Of a DNA stretch of 41,131 nucleotides, positions 27,101-30,230 are shown in pieces (the first letter of the stretch is position 1; each line of letters opens with the position of its first letter). The stretch comes from an uncultured Rhizobiaceae group bacterium (lineage in GTDB: Bacteria; Pseudomonadota; Alphaproteobacteria; Rhizobiales; Rhizobiaceae). The position numbers and the translations under genes are program-made. Where the stretch lies: contig CANMVS010000032.1 in assembly GCA_947501445.1 (NCBI GenBank), positions 1 through 41,131 on the forward strand, given 5' to 3'. The notes under the pieces were generated by a model that had not been told where the DNA came from, did not search any database, and saw only the letters and a list, made by a program, of their open reading frames with translations.

Positions 27101-29016
27101 ATTACGTTACTCGATCAGGAGATGTCCGTGTTCAAAATGGCTTTGTCGGTGTTGTGGATGAGCTGGCGGTGTACGACCAACAGCTCAGCGCCGACGAGAT
27201 AGTACTGCTTACAAAGCAAAGCCCGGTGGCGTCGTTCATTGAAATTTGCGGCAAGATCTACCCGAACAATGCTCTGCCGGGCCAGATCGCAGATTATGAT
27301 TTCTCAGACACAAACGGATCACTCGCAGTCACACATCCTGGCGCGTATGGCGGTTCGGTGATTGTGCATTATCCGTTCGAGGAAACCAGGCACGGTGGGG
27401 CGGAAGACGCGGCGGGCGCACCGCAGAATGCGATTGATTCCAACAATGGTGTCAACTTTGATGTGTCTGGCTCTACCGGGTCGGGGGCGCATTTTGATGG
27501 GCACCGCGATGCTCTGGTAACAGAACATGACACAAAACTGGAATTGACAGACGGGACCATTACGGCATGGATCAATTCCGGTCACACCGGTCGTCAGGCG
27601 GTGCTGTCGAAGACCGGTAACGGCTCCGATAACGGCTTTACCCTTGAGACGTTCAAGGGTGATTTGCGCGTGCACTACGAGATGGGTGGTCAAAAACACG
27701 CACTGGTTGCCGATGATGTAATCGCACGAAATCAGTGGCAGATGGTGTCGATGACATTTGGGGACCGCGGCGTGGAATTGTGGGTCGATGGACAGTTGGT
27801 CGCATCGGATGCAGATGCAATTTTTGATCTTACCGGCAACAGCGACAAACTGGTGATCGGCGCATCGCTTGCCAAGAGTCGCTACGATCGTGGGGGAGGC
27901 CTGAAACACCGTGATGAGTTCCGTGGGCGCATTGATGAAGTGTCAATCATCAATGGTCAGGCCAACGGGGCAGCAATGTCTGCGCTATTTGCAGAAGGTG
28001 TTTCCGGCTATGAGGCCGCGATAGCCGCACCGCCCCTCATCGATACGCTCACTGGGGTGGAAGGGATCAAATTCGGTGATGGCACCATCGGTATTGTTGT
28101 CGGTTCTGGCTCCGAAGTGCCCAGCACCTTCGGACCCGGTGATCTGGCCATGCTCAGCGACGACCCGGCGGCTATCGTTGGCGCAGAAGGCACGGCCCTG
28201 ACTCTTATGGGTGAGTGGGACGAATTGTTGAGTGAGGACAGGTTGCGCGTGTTTGCTCATGGCGGCGAAGTGATCCGTGTATTGGATACGCTGGCAGTTA
28301 CTATTGAGACCGAAGTGGTTCAACCCGTATTGCATTTGACGTTTGATGATCTTGACGGCCCGATTGTGACTGACGCCTCTGGCGTTCCGCAAAACGGTGA
28401 GTTCATTGGAAATGTTTGGAACGGCAGGGACCAGAACTTCGCAATTGCTGGCGCAACCACAGCCAGCGGCACCTCAGCGGAGTTCAGCCGAGGCGAGGAC
28501 ACTGCAGTTCTGGTGGATGCGGATGCAGCATTTACAACGCCAAACGGAAGTGTCCAATTCTGGGTGAACCCCGGCAATGACCGCCGTGATGGCGCGCTGG
28601 TGTCGGCCCATGGCGCGGAAGGTAACAGCTTCAATATCGGATTTAAAAACGGGCGGTTGAAGGTTTCCGTGACAGAGAATGACGAGAGGCATCGGATATC
28701 CGGCCCACGTCTTACCGAGGCCGCGTGGGAGCATATCGCACTGACGTGGGGCACGGGTGGTCTGCGGCTGTACGTCGGCGGGATCGAGGTTGGTTCCAGT
28801 AATCACACTGGCGGGCTTGGCAACATTACGAGCCAAATTGCTGTCGGTGCGCGTTGGGACAATGGCCATCATCATAACTCCAAGCCAAAATTGAAACAGC
28901 ATTTCGAAGGTAGGATGGACGAGTTGGCCTGGTATGATCGCGCGCTGAGCGCAACAGAGGTCAGACGTCTTATCCTGGAAGGTCCGATTGCCCTGCCACT
29001 GATTGCTGCAGAATGA
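3166..29016 (+). CDS. Giant LEPR-XLL repeat exoprotein (~8616 aa)
   Basis: One uninterrupted frame of 25.85 kb encodes a probable secreted or surface giant protein. The LEPR-XLL motif is at residues 19-29 (LEPRYLLSADA), with no classical hydrophobic signal peptide. Residues ~40-4700 are beta-helix/filamentous-adhesin-like repeats alternating Gly/Ala/Val strands with turns, into which HG-(F/Y)-x-TGD modules are inserted. Later parts, in approximate residues, are: a Gly-rich low-complexity block 5264-5615; a YVTN/lactonase-like propeller region 5860-6210; six PKD-like domains with WGDG/WGD cores and DxNxDGxxDD acidic loops 6405-7330; a duplicated unrecognised domain 7330-7670; RTX-like GGxGxD repeats 7710-7800; and three LamG-like domains up to the end. 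Many acidic loops suggest calcium binding. Proteins of about 8000 residues opening with LEPR-XLL are known as a family; I recall no proven function. Adhesion or matrix formation is inferred. Export would rely on the operon at 31105-37982. Confidence 0.93.
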   Translation: MGIHHRDPALHPALHFDTLEPRYLLSADALVFDMAQLDLNGASHQVLLRMLEQADSTQQTAQMKQRVQIVDRNSGTILAERAVEDVTSISIIGSDRDETLMIDSDSFGALSIPKITFLGGGGADTLALASGGDTDWLVGADGNGNAVSASLSVDFAEVERLVGAANTDDTFTVQSLAALAEVDGGDGGFDSLIVDAAPAGTMTFGASGPQSGFVSVDGDRLEYSGLEPVTLSATDELVLDLTLLDLMPGLNNKNVATLMNATAEGFSVLKSENGTFETPTFANPTKSLTIKLGNNDDLLTIEGLDAGFDGSLSVKGQKGNDKIVVTGDLTTPGGLSLDAETIVIGTTLGGVNEQGDWEANKQHEIAATGGSGTGLSADVLVDADGNTRLALVSAGTGYTVGDIVTFADPDKVGTAITAAVASIGDGNVTLSTISNSAASGDIELTGVRITAGADSVLTARAGSGSVAFAGDVSIKAESKSSIVDDIARYISLPFGVSSITSGVGLSGVTISGNDISITSTANDKQSANQAPAFVKQFVGNLQGLLNTLSDIALSSFLGINASVLIRAADASVIAHDSSFTATGSVNVSSLSQADATGTALTATRGLDATGNFQIAVGFARAAGTAQTLLTGTTKIDAVNSVSVTSNSSTIANITASTSNVAEAIAIATDGKSSFKGNGTSLSVGIAESDLKSRTVLGKGTSITSTAGNVNVRADGTNNTKATATVYSSLVSRAGVIVGLTFDSSTVETLVDGTIKAKGTGAKKGSFDPSKSSELVQENTIKIPGHGYSEGQKVVYTAGGTNFNPFGTDFKPIGGLMSGSTYYVRVVDADTIQLTEQPAIDLDNEHVSDYAEHRLLTAGAVPFSLGAIDAETDRIRYLENKLANGTDPVFVTYDASGNTAISGLTDGAVYRVLNADDEGFQLQAADAAADDPAIEISQGTAIGQHGFKTADGTSLKITLGLIDVDADIITVKDHGFDVDDIGPTRVFYSTSGLAANKINGLNINQEYVLHALDADRFQLLVVDATGAIGEAADLSEPLAAGLHSLVFQKVDNRFLADLDVDSAKNTIKILDHGYMTGDVVIYSVDPLGTEQREYPSFDENRVRTIETATASDPAIGGLEDGQTYGIVVQDKDTIRLIADPLLAAGAKAIDFTSDGSGEKHAVTDGVETRGIGVHATLDASSSVAASSFLGFPFNPTKLVNLDSNSDAQTAALFGGLNAVGLPKAFTPAASKAQDTLFGNTSNSNYSFAGGVGVNSVKHNVRAVVGGASAESGDPGVELISGADIDVIAKIKQRYQLDTSAEVGAKTEYGERGGTGSLAIGVNVLINNALAEIGGNARLDAPGKITVSSDVTYPFIKTFNDLANAEKLLANGASGIRGFLGQAFGLTGMFNSWVYARASEKGSTDGVALSGALSVNVMVNASDAVVRTGAKINQRPGGTAGDVVVQADTKIDLLTQSGNVYFIQPDLLSRQKFFQQKSWADVLSRGNLAVNNSSDGDVIGGAVLINVMKNSTKAIIEGGVQIAARAMLVKAKEKIFSVQLGAAGGEGGATGERNFGGSLNGMVHLSDTYAGIVTTPTRKTSIVATSLDIHANSEMLHVNITGSLNISAGGNSVGVSIGLNIIDRDTIAFIGKGPNGGTINDGGVDPDIKVDRLDINARADGGSFVFAIAGSVVTDQTAKATPDDQYPNNLLLPEGAKLGAEIGPTGGGVGISGSVAINVLTDNTQAYIDTQGTISTATARIAAENLTNLVVAPLAGSFNFDTKSDNTSGSKTIGGVLALNNSKSRTEAYLKRGKLLSRANGAGIAGTADVEIEALRGGRIYSFSIATAIDPSAGSKAFAGSLAFNRIEDKTLAYIDGAKITAFGGGKDKLGDVKISARNTSQMLVIGGGASFSGKLGVGGSISYNQISSTTKASILGTTMRSVVTTDGKLDVLAENSNVIRALAVSAGVQAGASDGQSNAGAVTIAINILSTDPVIFTDKDGLEQHAVAAIISNSGVTSGGSVTVKAEDSSVIQAIGGALGIGLDANAFGVGVGWNQINASLRARIENGAVVTLTGAKSDLVLQAISSEEDDVLDGKISAATVGGAVGGGRAIGASLAINGILIKVDAEIDGDKTMVKADGNVIVKAEDEGQIRALSGGAGISLIGDSAGVGAGISSNYISNSISSGIIGATVTAGSGGASNKDVRVEASENARIGALTIGLAGSNALAVAGSLSVAVFNNKVEAEISGSAKVTATGDVAVLATNNVNSLIIAGGVSIGSRGAFGGSISSLTVVNKTKAYVDGDAIVTARTVSAEGIGVTDTFGAERKGVIIQAVSDHTITNIAVGGAVSGTSVAGAGASTITVVDDTVEAFVSARTNSKGKITTGADLVVLSNSDLSLTGVAGALGGSTRGVGVGIGTDVGVVTRRNHAYLDENTKTVAENDVVVVARGSERVIAISAAAGGGQKVGVAGTAGVGVMNLTTMALIKSGATVTAQNNVLVSADDDTRVDQIAGSAGVAVKVAVGVAAGIGTIDKSTVAEILDGATVTAHARGDGITAFSGEFEATNLAVGFINSDVNNGVITTKTNHGFVTGDQVVYSGDASFLNDGNVYGVERVDATNLRLTNAKNGKVLMFDAGSGNALHTLRKVNSQSVGSLAELTTSDVNFATDTLHTDAAHGFETGQEVVYTAQKYFLGGLANDATYYVIRVSDTEFRLAVSREDALNGTGVLDLTKNGEADDDSHTFISLASGGMPLLDNENLNDPGLFADDNSRAGTTLSQGVIVTAISTNDVVLAGAGAALSGIGSVSIAAAIAVHDIDTRAAIGENATVKATDHDVRVTAARNYDAIGVAAGLSVTGSVAVTPAVSVPVLKGATEAIINGNVDAAGNVTVNANAQSKIISVGAGIAGSREVSIAGSASAIVIDTTTRALISGDLRVLAGGNVLVSAVDDTETYSIAGAVGVGILGGAGAGALAVTDINKTTAARIEQGARVDAHSATAGSMPNLPTGETSGNAFARTSAKGVAVLADSSEKVLNVSVSGGIGLYLGIAGAINASVIDSDTSAAIDSGALVNQNAPTAATVNVSATNDLDIESTAGGVGAGFVGLGASIDVGVIRNDTNALIGGVGTRVSARDEVDVNALSDWKMNSTTLGFSGGTVGLSGGIVVYSIGGNFSDDFASDTDSARALDTNNGSVDTFVKNELTAMMGEATGKEAGSDAFSPFDSAVVDTTNDTITLGEDVSLTTGDTVMYDVGTNGTPMSGLVHGQTYFVIVDDNNPGKIQLAETQSDARSGTAIDFDTAGVTGTQHRFLNGSADIGNVTRNTIEANSAAGGVNGAIAKNTNVTAGTVAAIEEGAVVQGRNVDIDARQFLSQSAVAGAAGVGPVAAIGVGLAVVTVDADVAAYMGPNVTLIGDGTGNVTINAAYDGDFKITGVAGAGSTLASAASVASVVNDATRVDALIGARPAGSGIQGDIAKPDSNMVSGFLDVTVDAKADVAYGLMNISAGISTVGGGLFTAIVSADVDVSVTAAVGENTRINADRDVKINADRTVDVLPRDGRGREMGIAIGIGAGIAGVSAGFGNVSIGGDTLALVDEGAHILAGGNVNVTAKNDTELEIRLRGATAGLIAVGLVFGKSEVTGATQARVLAGARIRGSNVVISSDNNADADIKASPAAGGVIAGSGVVINAVITTGAVSEVADGAVVTATLDDKADVSALRVTATSKANADADADDTVLVGAVAFGSNDADITITNSAQVIIGAVDESGTPTGAKLEAELGSIDVKASAVTTGKAHSDGQGFGGIAIALGSASGAIQNDTIVTIGSLSELTAKRAVLIDANTDTDTFVEVNTNGGALGTGGAADATLNVTDTTLTDLRKGAKLTGDIVKVHARQVQAEADATTTATLGALIAGTRAVSTVNTTIDVDVRVATDVILTGETSVELIADQADIDTGAASAVKVTGVWRVGTLSKAVYTLTSHTDVSTAIGSVIRTRDLEVHSKAHTSPELTSTARVSGVSISTNSNAVQGEAIKAYNRMIDFNSRVDFLGEDQSPELTINADGSKTIIGDIDATLVNGVWNVTDILNNGSNAGMASFSIPANSLDAEKNLPDKDGKRRYEVVNSAGVITGKPVFDFLTTFDRVTINNHSDNDLLIGEINTWNSSSLLKANIVVNAPDKTKFNYDVETKQGKSDVSINAFGAGDVLLSDRIFVPNGTTSIDVKNGDILQTDTAALIHAPQLFMSAGGSIGTAANAVHTRVDFLDIAKAANVRVDEADNLVIQQVNAPDGIVQLRAGGNIVGTDGVDITAQQIDLTSAAGSIGTEADALNVQTDHLDATAKDDIVVSDLSSGLTLGHLLSYRGNIIITAAEGPGASQDDDITLAATSLVRAVAGNVTLAAGDDFAAARGSIVQGNLVTISLGDASGDGGIESRGDFAGTLTAGLVTLRGGASFDAIALQNATSRTLILTGGGPDRVLLGSEASDGAINDGNLRGIRAMVSIRDDDNDDTVVLGALAESDDLTGTISNTSITGFRMAGSVNYDNVAVVQVLSGAGSDLVDVVSSVSATAIDLELGGGNDRVRIGSGGSVDRVDGRIMVAGGAGNNTLIVDDSADSDDTIGETTDVSGRTLITGLGMGGADGHAPNPDAGVIYDAVSRVEILLGAGADQFNVGATSAQSTSTQLDMGDGANTVTLGPDLSRIVSPLSVTGGADLDRINIAPTVAANLKLDSDGNDGILTGDVGETRFAGFETLLVELSDSADRFEIAGTPTAVKLNANGGGDLIMISGAEALVDIDLGEGEDTVLITGTRAEIAIHGGSADTLTDRVTLDLSSETAEMIGAIRGGGVDPTNLGAGFQGVGAATIEIADNAFLDLGTIYFQDVEIADIRLGTNNDDFTIDTHLADGRDALAATRIALNTGDGNDIVRAVTISTTVTTQVTGGNHDDQLIVDIDDFPGNADYTKLALDIELLTIDNTDYSASAVAWTQINGDLVTARFVSETAAQDRSVIRTDGAEVVELLSGTQADTLDVIMTGNADTIGRIIDNRVELRTGLEVATYNNDTQFQNYNDVIDFSALPASSNGYYSEDGFLIYAVDTAANNDASVIGATPERLIAATAGSRAAAPTAAQKLVIRADDGDAFALYGLDVSGGAGLTITAVSVNGQTVTVNSLAEINSTFTALKAVIIDSHGGTVDNIEVARIAGLLGSGNADGGEVQALTLSGSGTVTLDTSTGDRTYSSGVTLSGPGGIIGAGSSNGVYNFIYDGDLIIDGNVTIRFVGDLGGALVVTNDLFVGSDVVFDASAAGATSGAGGGAAGGVQSNGGAGGAGEYGGSSGSGGFNPGQGGNKNEDGGHGGSGDAGSKGDDGASGARGIKGIDGGNGINNAIGTGGSGGHGGSGLGQGGSAQEGGAGGAGGDSGEGRVFGNGGTGGAGGAGKNGKDGGAGVQGALGGTGTGGTNPLNGLIISGGGGGGGGGSGQGGGGGAGGSGGGGGGAGGGGGGAGGVGNGGQGGAGGWGEGGGQGGRGEDGGIGGNGTPGGAGGGAFEVVAGGRLTIEGGTFAASGGDAATSGVANKGTQNPGVGSDGVNPEGEESNGPGDGKGFGTSFGAVGGSGGEGGDGGTGGTGGNGGTGGDGGVGGGGAGGTVKLQASVINGESYSTIVNASGGLDGNNTVRAGEGRFILVGNDITFNGTVRHSGDNSNIAGVSARESTFGGMKFGNHVFTTSVYTPIIAGVQGGADVYGILDNVSVDDLATQVSITPSLNTLAAVVRLDKVPAPTIGGADNVDDYAGYDAIVVVNMSGVALSDPAISLSVGGVITEFQPMQTHSGSGAVADVLGSNQMWITLVPEAASSLNVNVSFFGDDQKAVQDQTATVFSATLNTNGDVFNIDAKLPSAEAVPAQVPGIDALTVNGDGSVLYGVDRNLDAIVVMNEDGSQRQLVKQGFGTTSLAGIVDIAFAENVGDNGYLYAVTVSGGITQFVAFEVLDSGEIVEDASKSYGISPTSGWEDLQAAPDGQSLLVSGNLGIARLPLATDGTVSTNVVINRGYVTDAAVSADGTTVFTVDRSSLTAIDIKTLEANLDQDLFTVGSTRAPSLAGATDVAVDGDGFVYVTSRESDTLSIFAYDPLSGFTLIDVLTNGSDGVRGMNTPSDVQVAPGGEFVLVTGQDSNSVAVFQRILDASGKPTGKLVFVQVLRDQTGGNGGLNTPSALITTTLPDGTTPVAYIASLGDAVTPGGIAQFVLDEVAAEPKNSITVFENITDLGISTGAGDDYILMAPDAELESWRLSTGDGNDVITILNLASASLPTIAGVNGRATGGSNVDAGGDEDIIDVRTTTVGGELTLTGGSGDDTINISQLGSGQRIDVSGGDGDDRVHITGTGVPADIEKVALHGNDDSGSPGDVLTFNSDGAGYTLTGNPQLGTLQTDGFGLIEIDTFENVAVVAPPRINFVGAISTVEGQGVTITVEIEPNGTGLVALPAFDLNGDGVFDDANAILVADTGFVQTYELVIADWDALRDFGIADDGSYAIAVQAENNQGLTKQGATLTVANVSPTVTATPPLAIVAVGDEYTIMFDAIDPGDDTIQDWSVDWGDGTVETFGAGTISATHVYLNPPYSRSRSDIVDVTVTGTDEDSATGSDMIQVFLWTPNNAIAFQDDQIFIAEGERADFKITALGNIDLSNVTLTFDTDNDGQYDDAKFTGGPEFGFDWNALQAMGIVDDGSYGVRILGTYANGVRVSNHAQLLVSNTAPTAIATVTSLAGRTLLEGDAAMVTITDAFDIALGDFDPAGVSNLTFSYDFNDDGDYDDPGELSGVTRQSVIIPASFHNDNGLKTIRVNVSDGEDSTDILVNYSVANVAPVLTVMPVAGTNVQEGEEFALSLSATDAGDDAVQYWLIDWGDGTATERFDGSDLTVSHAFVDDGVFNVSAQAVDEDGRYIAAPVKVVVSNVAPTIVTLDATDTIEGGLSVLTGTIGDPGLADDFSVMIDWGDGSIQELMLVTGSNEFRFEHAYIDDGAYIVTVTPADDDAAIGLAQTTEVMVGNADPVILSLAVSENTVTEGTAVTLTGLLSDPGALDTHSVEISWGDLTDNTVVTVDAATRTFTAVHVFDDDDAAGAFTIAEGIGRFTITAVASDDDGASSVAEATHVTVENVAPGFVPVINDQDFYAFDLNATSIAENGLLTVSGTITDPSLGDTHSLTINWGDGSASETVTIDPVTRSYSVSHRYLDDDLLSDTVSLDGPNGIFTITATLSDDDGASVSASRDVEVVNSGPVFTTVSNTADIPGNVFPGQTVTLNAEFADRGSLDAHSVTVDWGDGTVQTYPTLATGERAFSFDHDYASPNIYNVTVTLSDDDGGTVVANSQVFLSGIFVDEDNRLGVIGTNADEVIKLRAVNPSELVPELVYLVDETFSDHRYQRIASELSGPGPDRVDLNVGDPAGLKDMRLSIDIVTDNWRRSYFEGPRSIHEDTMKIEAVTADGTVYLIDSFTMDAARQVFVGSGGQAFGENLSTLSYDLSMLGLTEAFTLRVESDFNDHGERVRLEAAQITALRPAVTDAPLDGIDTSVFTEGFDALGGTKDFSRYSRGSFVLDIGTLNGLRNGTVTLDLVANAGTSRSSFLEPGRRSTGDQFSVEISINGGSYSTLDTFIYDRGRDAFVGTTSGQSFDAGGAVVGYALPIGATSAELRISSFLYSRGTAVVLDSVDVSGQHSVAVWELTNRADLPEAPTFDALKLAGSDASLDYFVASSIRSIHISGVGGDDTIVVDTSISVPVEISGGDGNDLLVAGSGAATLMGNDGNDILIGSLQSDIIDGGAGDDYLGPLQGGDIVIGGDGFDQAGLPSIVPSPTTYFDMNEESGDTMRDRIGGLAAVHVGPRSPDFNDAGPASVDFDAQTGVRFRGNEALKVDHDGSLALSEGTIQFWVMRESDGDSVLISKRDGAEKMEVTVQGDDLTFRIADATSVGVLEAQDALVQGVWSHVAVSWGSDGMQLFVNGVLESSVAYNRGLSNNMADMYVGGEFNYVTRSGDVRVQNGFVGVVDELAVYDQQLSADEIVLLTKQSPVASFIEICGKIYPNNALPGQIADYDFSDTNGSLAVTHPGAYGGSVIVHYPFEETRHGGAEDAAGAPQNAIDSNNGVNFDVSGSTGSGAHFDGHRDALVTEHDTKLELTDGTITAWINSGHTGRQAVLSKTGNGSDNGFTLETFKGDLRVHYEMGGQKHALVADDVIARNQWQMVSMTFGDRGVELWVDGQLVASDADAIFDLTGNSDKLVIGASLAKSRYDRGGGLKHRDEFRGRIDEVSIINGQANGAAMSALFAEGVSGYEAAIAAPPLIDTLTGVEGIKFGDGTIGIVVGSGSEVPSTFGPGDLAMLSDDPAAIVGAEGTALTLMGEWDELLSEDRLRVFAHGGEVIRVLDTLAVTIETEVVQPVLHLTFDDLDGPIVTDASGVPQNGEFIGNVWNGRDQNFAIAGATTASGTSAEFSRGEDTAVLVDADAAFTTPNGSVQFWVNPGNDRRDGALVSAHGAEGNSFNIGFKNGRLKVSVTENDERHRISGPRLTEAAWEHIALTWGTGGLRLYVGGIEVGSSNHTGGLGNITSQIAVGARWDNGHHHNSKPKLKQHFEGRMDELAWYDRALSATEVRRLILEGPIALPLIAAE
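5494..6650 (+). repeat. Four tandem HG-(F/Y)-x-TGD modules in the giant protein
   Basis: Four related segments of about 75-100 codons begin near 5494, 5770, 6055 and 6349. Copies 1, 3 and 4 open with a strand and then HGY/HGF (GHGYSEGQKVVY, DHGFDVDD, DHGYMTGDVVIY). All contain a GL-x-DG-like turn and Y-x-V/L, then a strand ending in L before an acidic stretch. Copy 2 has lost the HG core. DNA identity is low, so these are old duplications. Confidence 0.65.
10828..11330 (+). repeat. Two further HG-F-x-TG modules
   Basis: One copy runs from about 10828 to 11033 (core NHGFVTGDQVVYS) and the next from about 11098 to 11330 (core AHGFETGQEVVYT, followed by GGLANDATYYV). They match the pattern of the 5494-6650 cluster and are inserted between beta-helix repeats. 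Confidence 0.65.
12781..13020 (+). repeat. Single diverged TGD module
   Basis: This copy has LTTGDTVMYD, then SGLVHGQTYFVIV and a strand ending IQLAE. It lacks the HG pair but keeps the rest of the module pattern. Confidence 0.55.
18955..20010 (+). repeat. Gly-rich low-complexity block with GGC microsatellite
   Basis: About 350 codons are dominated by GG-A/S/N/T-GG triplets with occasional acidic residues. A pure (GGC)8 run occupies 19453-19476 and is in frame with Gly codons, so slippage there would change length by whole residues. A short ordered segment (about 19680-19890) interrupts the block. It resembles PE_PGRS or collagen-like low-complexity regions in composition only. Confidence 0.8.
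22380..25150 (+). repeat. Tandem PKD-like domains
   Basis: Six copies of a W-G-D core occur near 22815, 23740, 24010, 24298, 24652 and 24988. Most are followed by a (H/E)xY/xF segment and DDDG-type loops, as in PKD folds. Three acidic loops of DxNxDGxxDD/DxDNDGxYDD type lie near 22495, 23113 and 23447. The fold is known from surface and extracellular proteins and often binds calcium. Confidence 0.75.
25150..26170 (+). repeat. Duplicated unrecognised domain in the giant protein
   Basis: Two consecutive domains of about 160 codons share a pattern. Copy 1 has RSYFEGPRSIHEDTMKIE, then DSFTMDAARQVFVG and GQAF. Copy 2 has RSSFLEPGRRSTGDQFSVE, then DTFIYDRGRDAFVG and GQSF. Both end with a strand describing side-by-side edges before the next unit. 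I do not recognise the family; a jelly-roll fold is a guess. Confidence 0.55.
26290..26560 (+). repeat. RTX-like GGxGxD repeats
   Basis: Glycine/aspartate repeats such as GGDGNDLL, GNDGNDILIG and GGAGDDYLG are typical calcium-binding parallel beta-roll motifs of type I secreted proteins. Here they are not at the C-terminus but are followed by about 820 more residues, so they do not mark a classical C-terminal RTX secretion signal. Confidence 0.7.
26580..28990 (+). repeat. Three LamG/concanavalin-like domains
   Basis: Copies lie at about 26590-27200, 27358-28000 and 28318-28990. Each has a D/N-G-(T/S)-(I/V)-x-x-W strand (TIQFWV, TITAWI, SVQFWV), a W-x-x-(V/I/M) strand in the middle followed by G-(M/V/L)-x-L-(F/W/Y)-V-(N/D/G)-G, and a terminal G-x-(V/M/I)-D-E-(L/V). 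LamG-like modules bind glycans or proteins, which fits an adhesive tip. Confidence 0.75.
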
Positions 29017-29193
29017 ACACCGCGCGGATATCGATAAACATCTCGCCGGGTATCCAAAGCTGTGAAGTGGGGCAGGGATGCACAGCAGATGGCTGCCTGT
29101 CGTGGGCGTCATGTCCGGTTTCAGGCTTAACAGGCTACACGCCGAATTCGTCTGCTAAATTTTTTCGGTAACAATCCAAAAGGAGACTATTAA

Positions 29194-29931
29194 ATGGCCA
29201 ATCAACTGTTGTTCTACAAAAGTGCGGTTCCTCTATCAAGCGAAGAGCATCGCGATTTCAGTGTGCGCACAGATGGAACATATGGCTTTGCCGACACTGT
29301 CAATTCCGTACCGATCGTCGCTGCAGAGTTTCGTCCCGCAGCCAGTGATTGTGCGATTGTCTTTGCAGGCGAGGGCGATACTGTCTTTCCGGTTGTGATC
29401 CTTGGTCTGCAAGAGTCCGAAAACCTTTATGTTGATGCGGATAAAAGCTGGAATGGCCGCTATGTTCCCGCTTTCGTGCGTCGTTATCCTTTCGTGTTTG
29501 CAACCGGTGAGGATGAGAATTCATTCACCCTTTGCATCGACACCGAATATGAGGGTCTCAACAGCGACAATGAGGGCGAACGCCTTTTTGACAGCCGCGG
29601 TGAGCGCAGCAGCTACCTTGAGGGAATTCTGGGTTTTGCCAAGGATTATCAGGCTCAGTTCGTGCGCACGCAAACATTCTGCAAGCGTCTTTCGGAGCTC
29701 GAATTGCTGGAGCCGATGCAGGCGCAGTACCGCACCCCTGCAGGTGACACCGGCCGCCTCAACGGGTTTTCGGCGGTAAATCGCGAAAAACTCAAAGCAC
29801 TCTCGGGTGAAACAATTGAGCAGATGTTACAGACCGATGAACTGGAACTGTTGTTCGTACACCTTCAATCGCTCAGCAATCTTCAACCTCTTGCCGAACG
29901 GGTGGAGACGAAATCCGAGCAATTGAACTGA
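29194..29931 (+). CDS. SapC-family protein
   Basis: The 245-aa protein matches the SapC family pattern: an N-terminal PLSSEEHRDFSV-like segment, a VPIVAAEF strand, a GxNLYVD-like core (ESENLYVDADKSWNGRYVP), an FVRRYPFVF motif and a C-terminal helical region with LSGE. The family name comes from a Campylobacter S-layer locus, but a biochemical role is not established. The start is supported by AGGAG (29181-29185) 8 nt before ATG. It follows the giant gene by 177 nt in which I see no convincing terminator, so read-through from the giant gene is possible. A gene of this family beside a surface giant protein is suggestive of surface-layer or export work. That is inference. Confidence 0.85.
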   Translation: MANQLLFYKSAVPLSSEEHRDFSVRTDGTYGFADTVNSVPIVAAEFRPAASDCAIVFAGEGDTVFPVVILGLQESENLYVDADKSWNGRYVPAFVRRYPFVFATGEDENSFTLCIDTEYEGLNSDNEGERLFDSRGERSSYLEGILGFAKDYQAQFVRTQTFCKRLSELELLEPMQAQYRTPAGDTGRLNGFSAVNREKLKALSGETIEQMLQTDELELLFVHLQSLSNLQPLAERVETKSEQLN

Positions 29932-30230
29932 TGCTGAGGATGGTGTCGGTTTCCGACGTTTCATTGTGTCTTGGTCGTGGTGTCAGAAATTCCAATCTGG
30001 AGGAGCAACCCGCCAAAAACCATCAACGCAGGTATGGTTTTGGCTAAGATCATGAATCTTGATCGGTGATCTGCGGACAACACGTGTGCGGCGGGTTTGG
30101 AACACATGCATGCAACATGAAAGCCAAACCTGAAATACCTTGGAAATGCTGCAGATCATCCGATCAAGTCGGCTTGCTATCGTCTGAAAGGAGCACCGCA
30201 ACTTTTCTACTAGTGAAACGGAGGAGTGGA
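29932..30230. other. Convergent intergenic region with hairpin 30012-30044
   Basis: The region between SapC and the oxygenase gene has no supported gene. GCCAAAAACCAT (30012-30023) pairs with ATGGTTTTGGC (30034-30044) with one bulged A and a 10-nt loop. A short GTCGG/CCGAC hairpin sits at 29945-29957. Either could be the shared terminator of the converging genes, though the T-tracts are poor. Confidence 0.4.

Noticed and set aside
3297-28754. Dozens of long minus-strand and off-frame open frames inside the giant gene
   Set aside because: They mirror the repetitive, stop-poor giant frame, show biased composition (Ala/Pro/Ser/Thr-rich antisense) and have no domains or ribosome sites.
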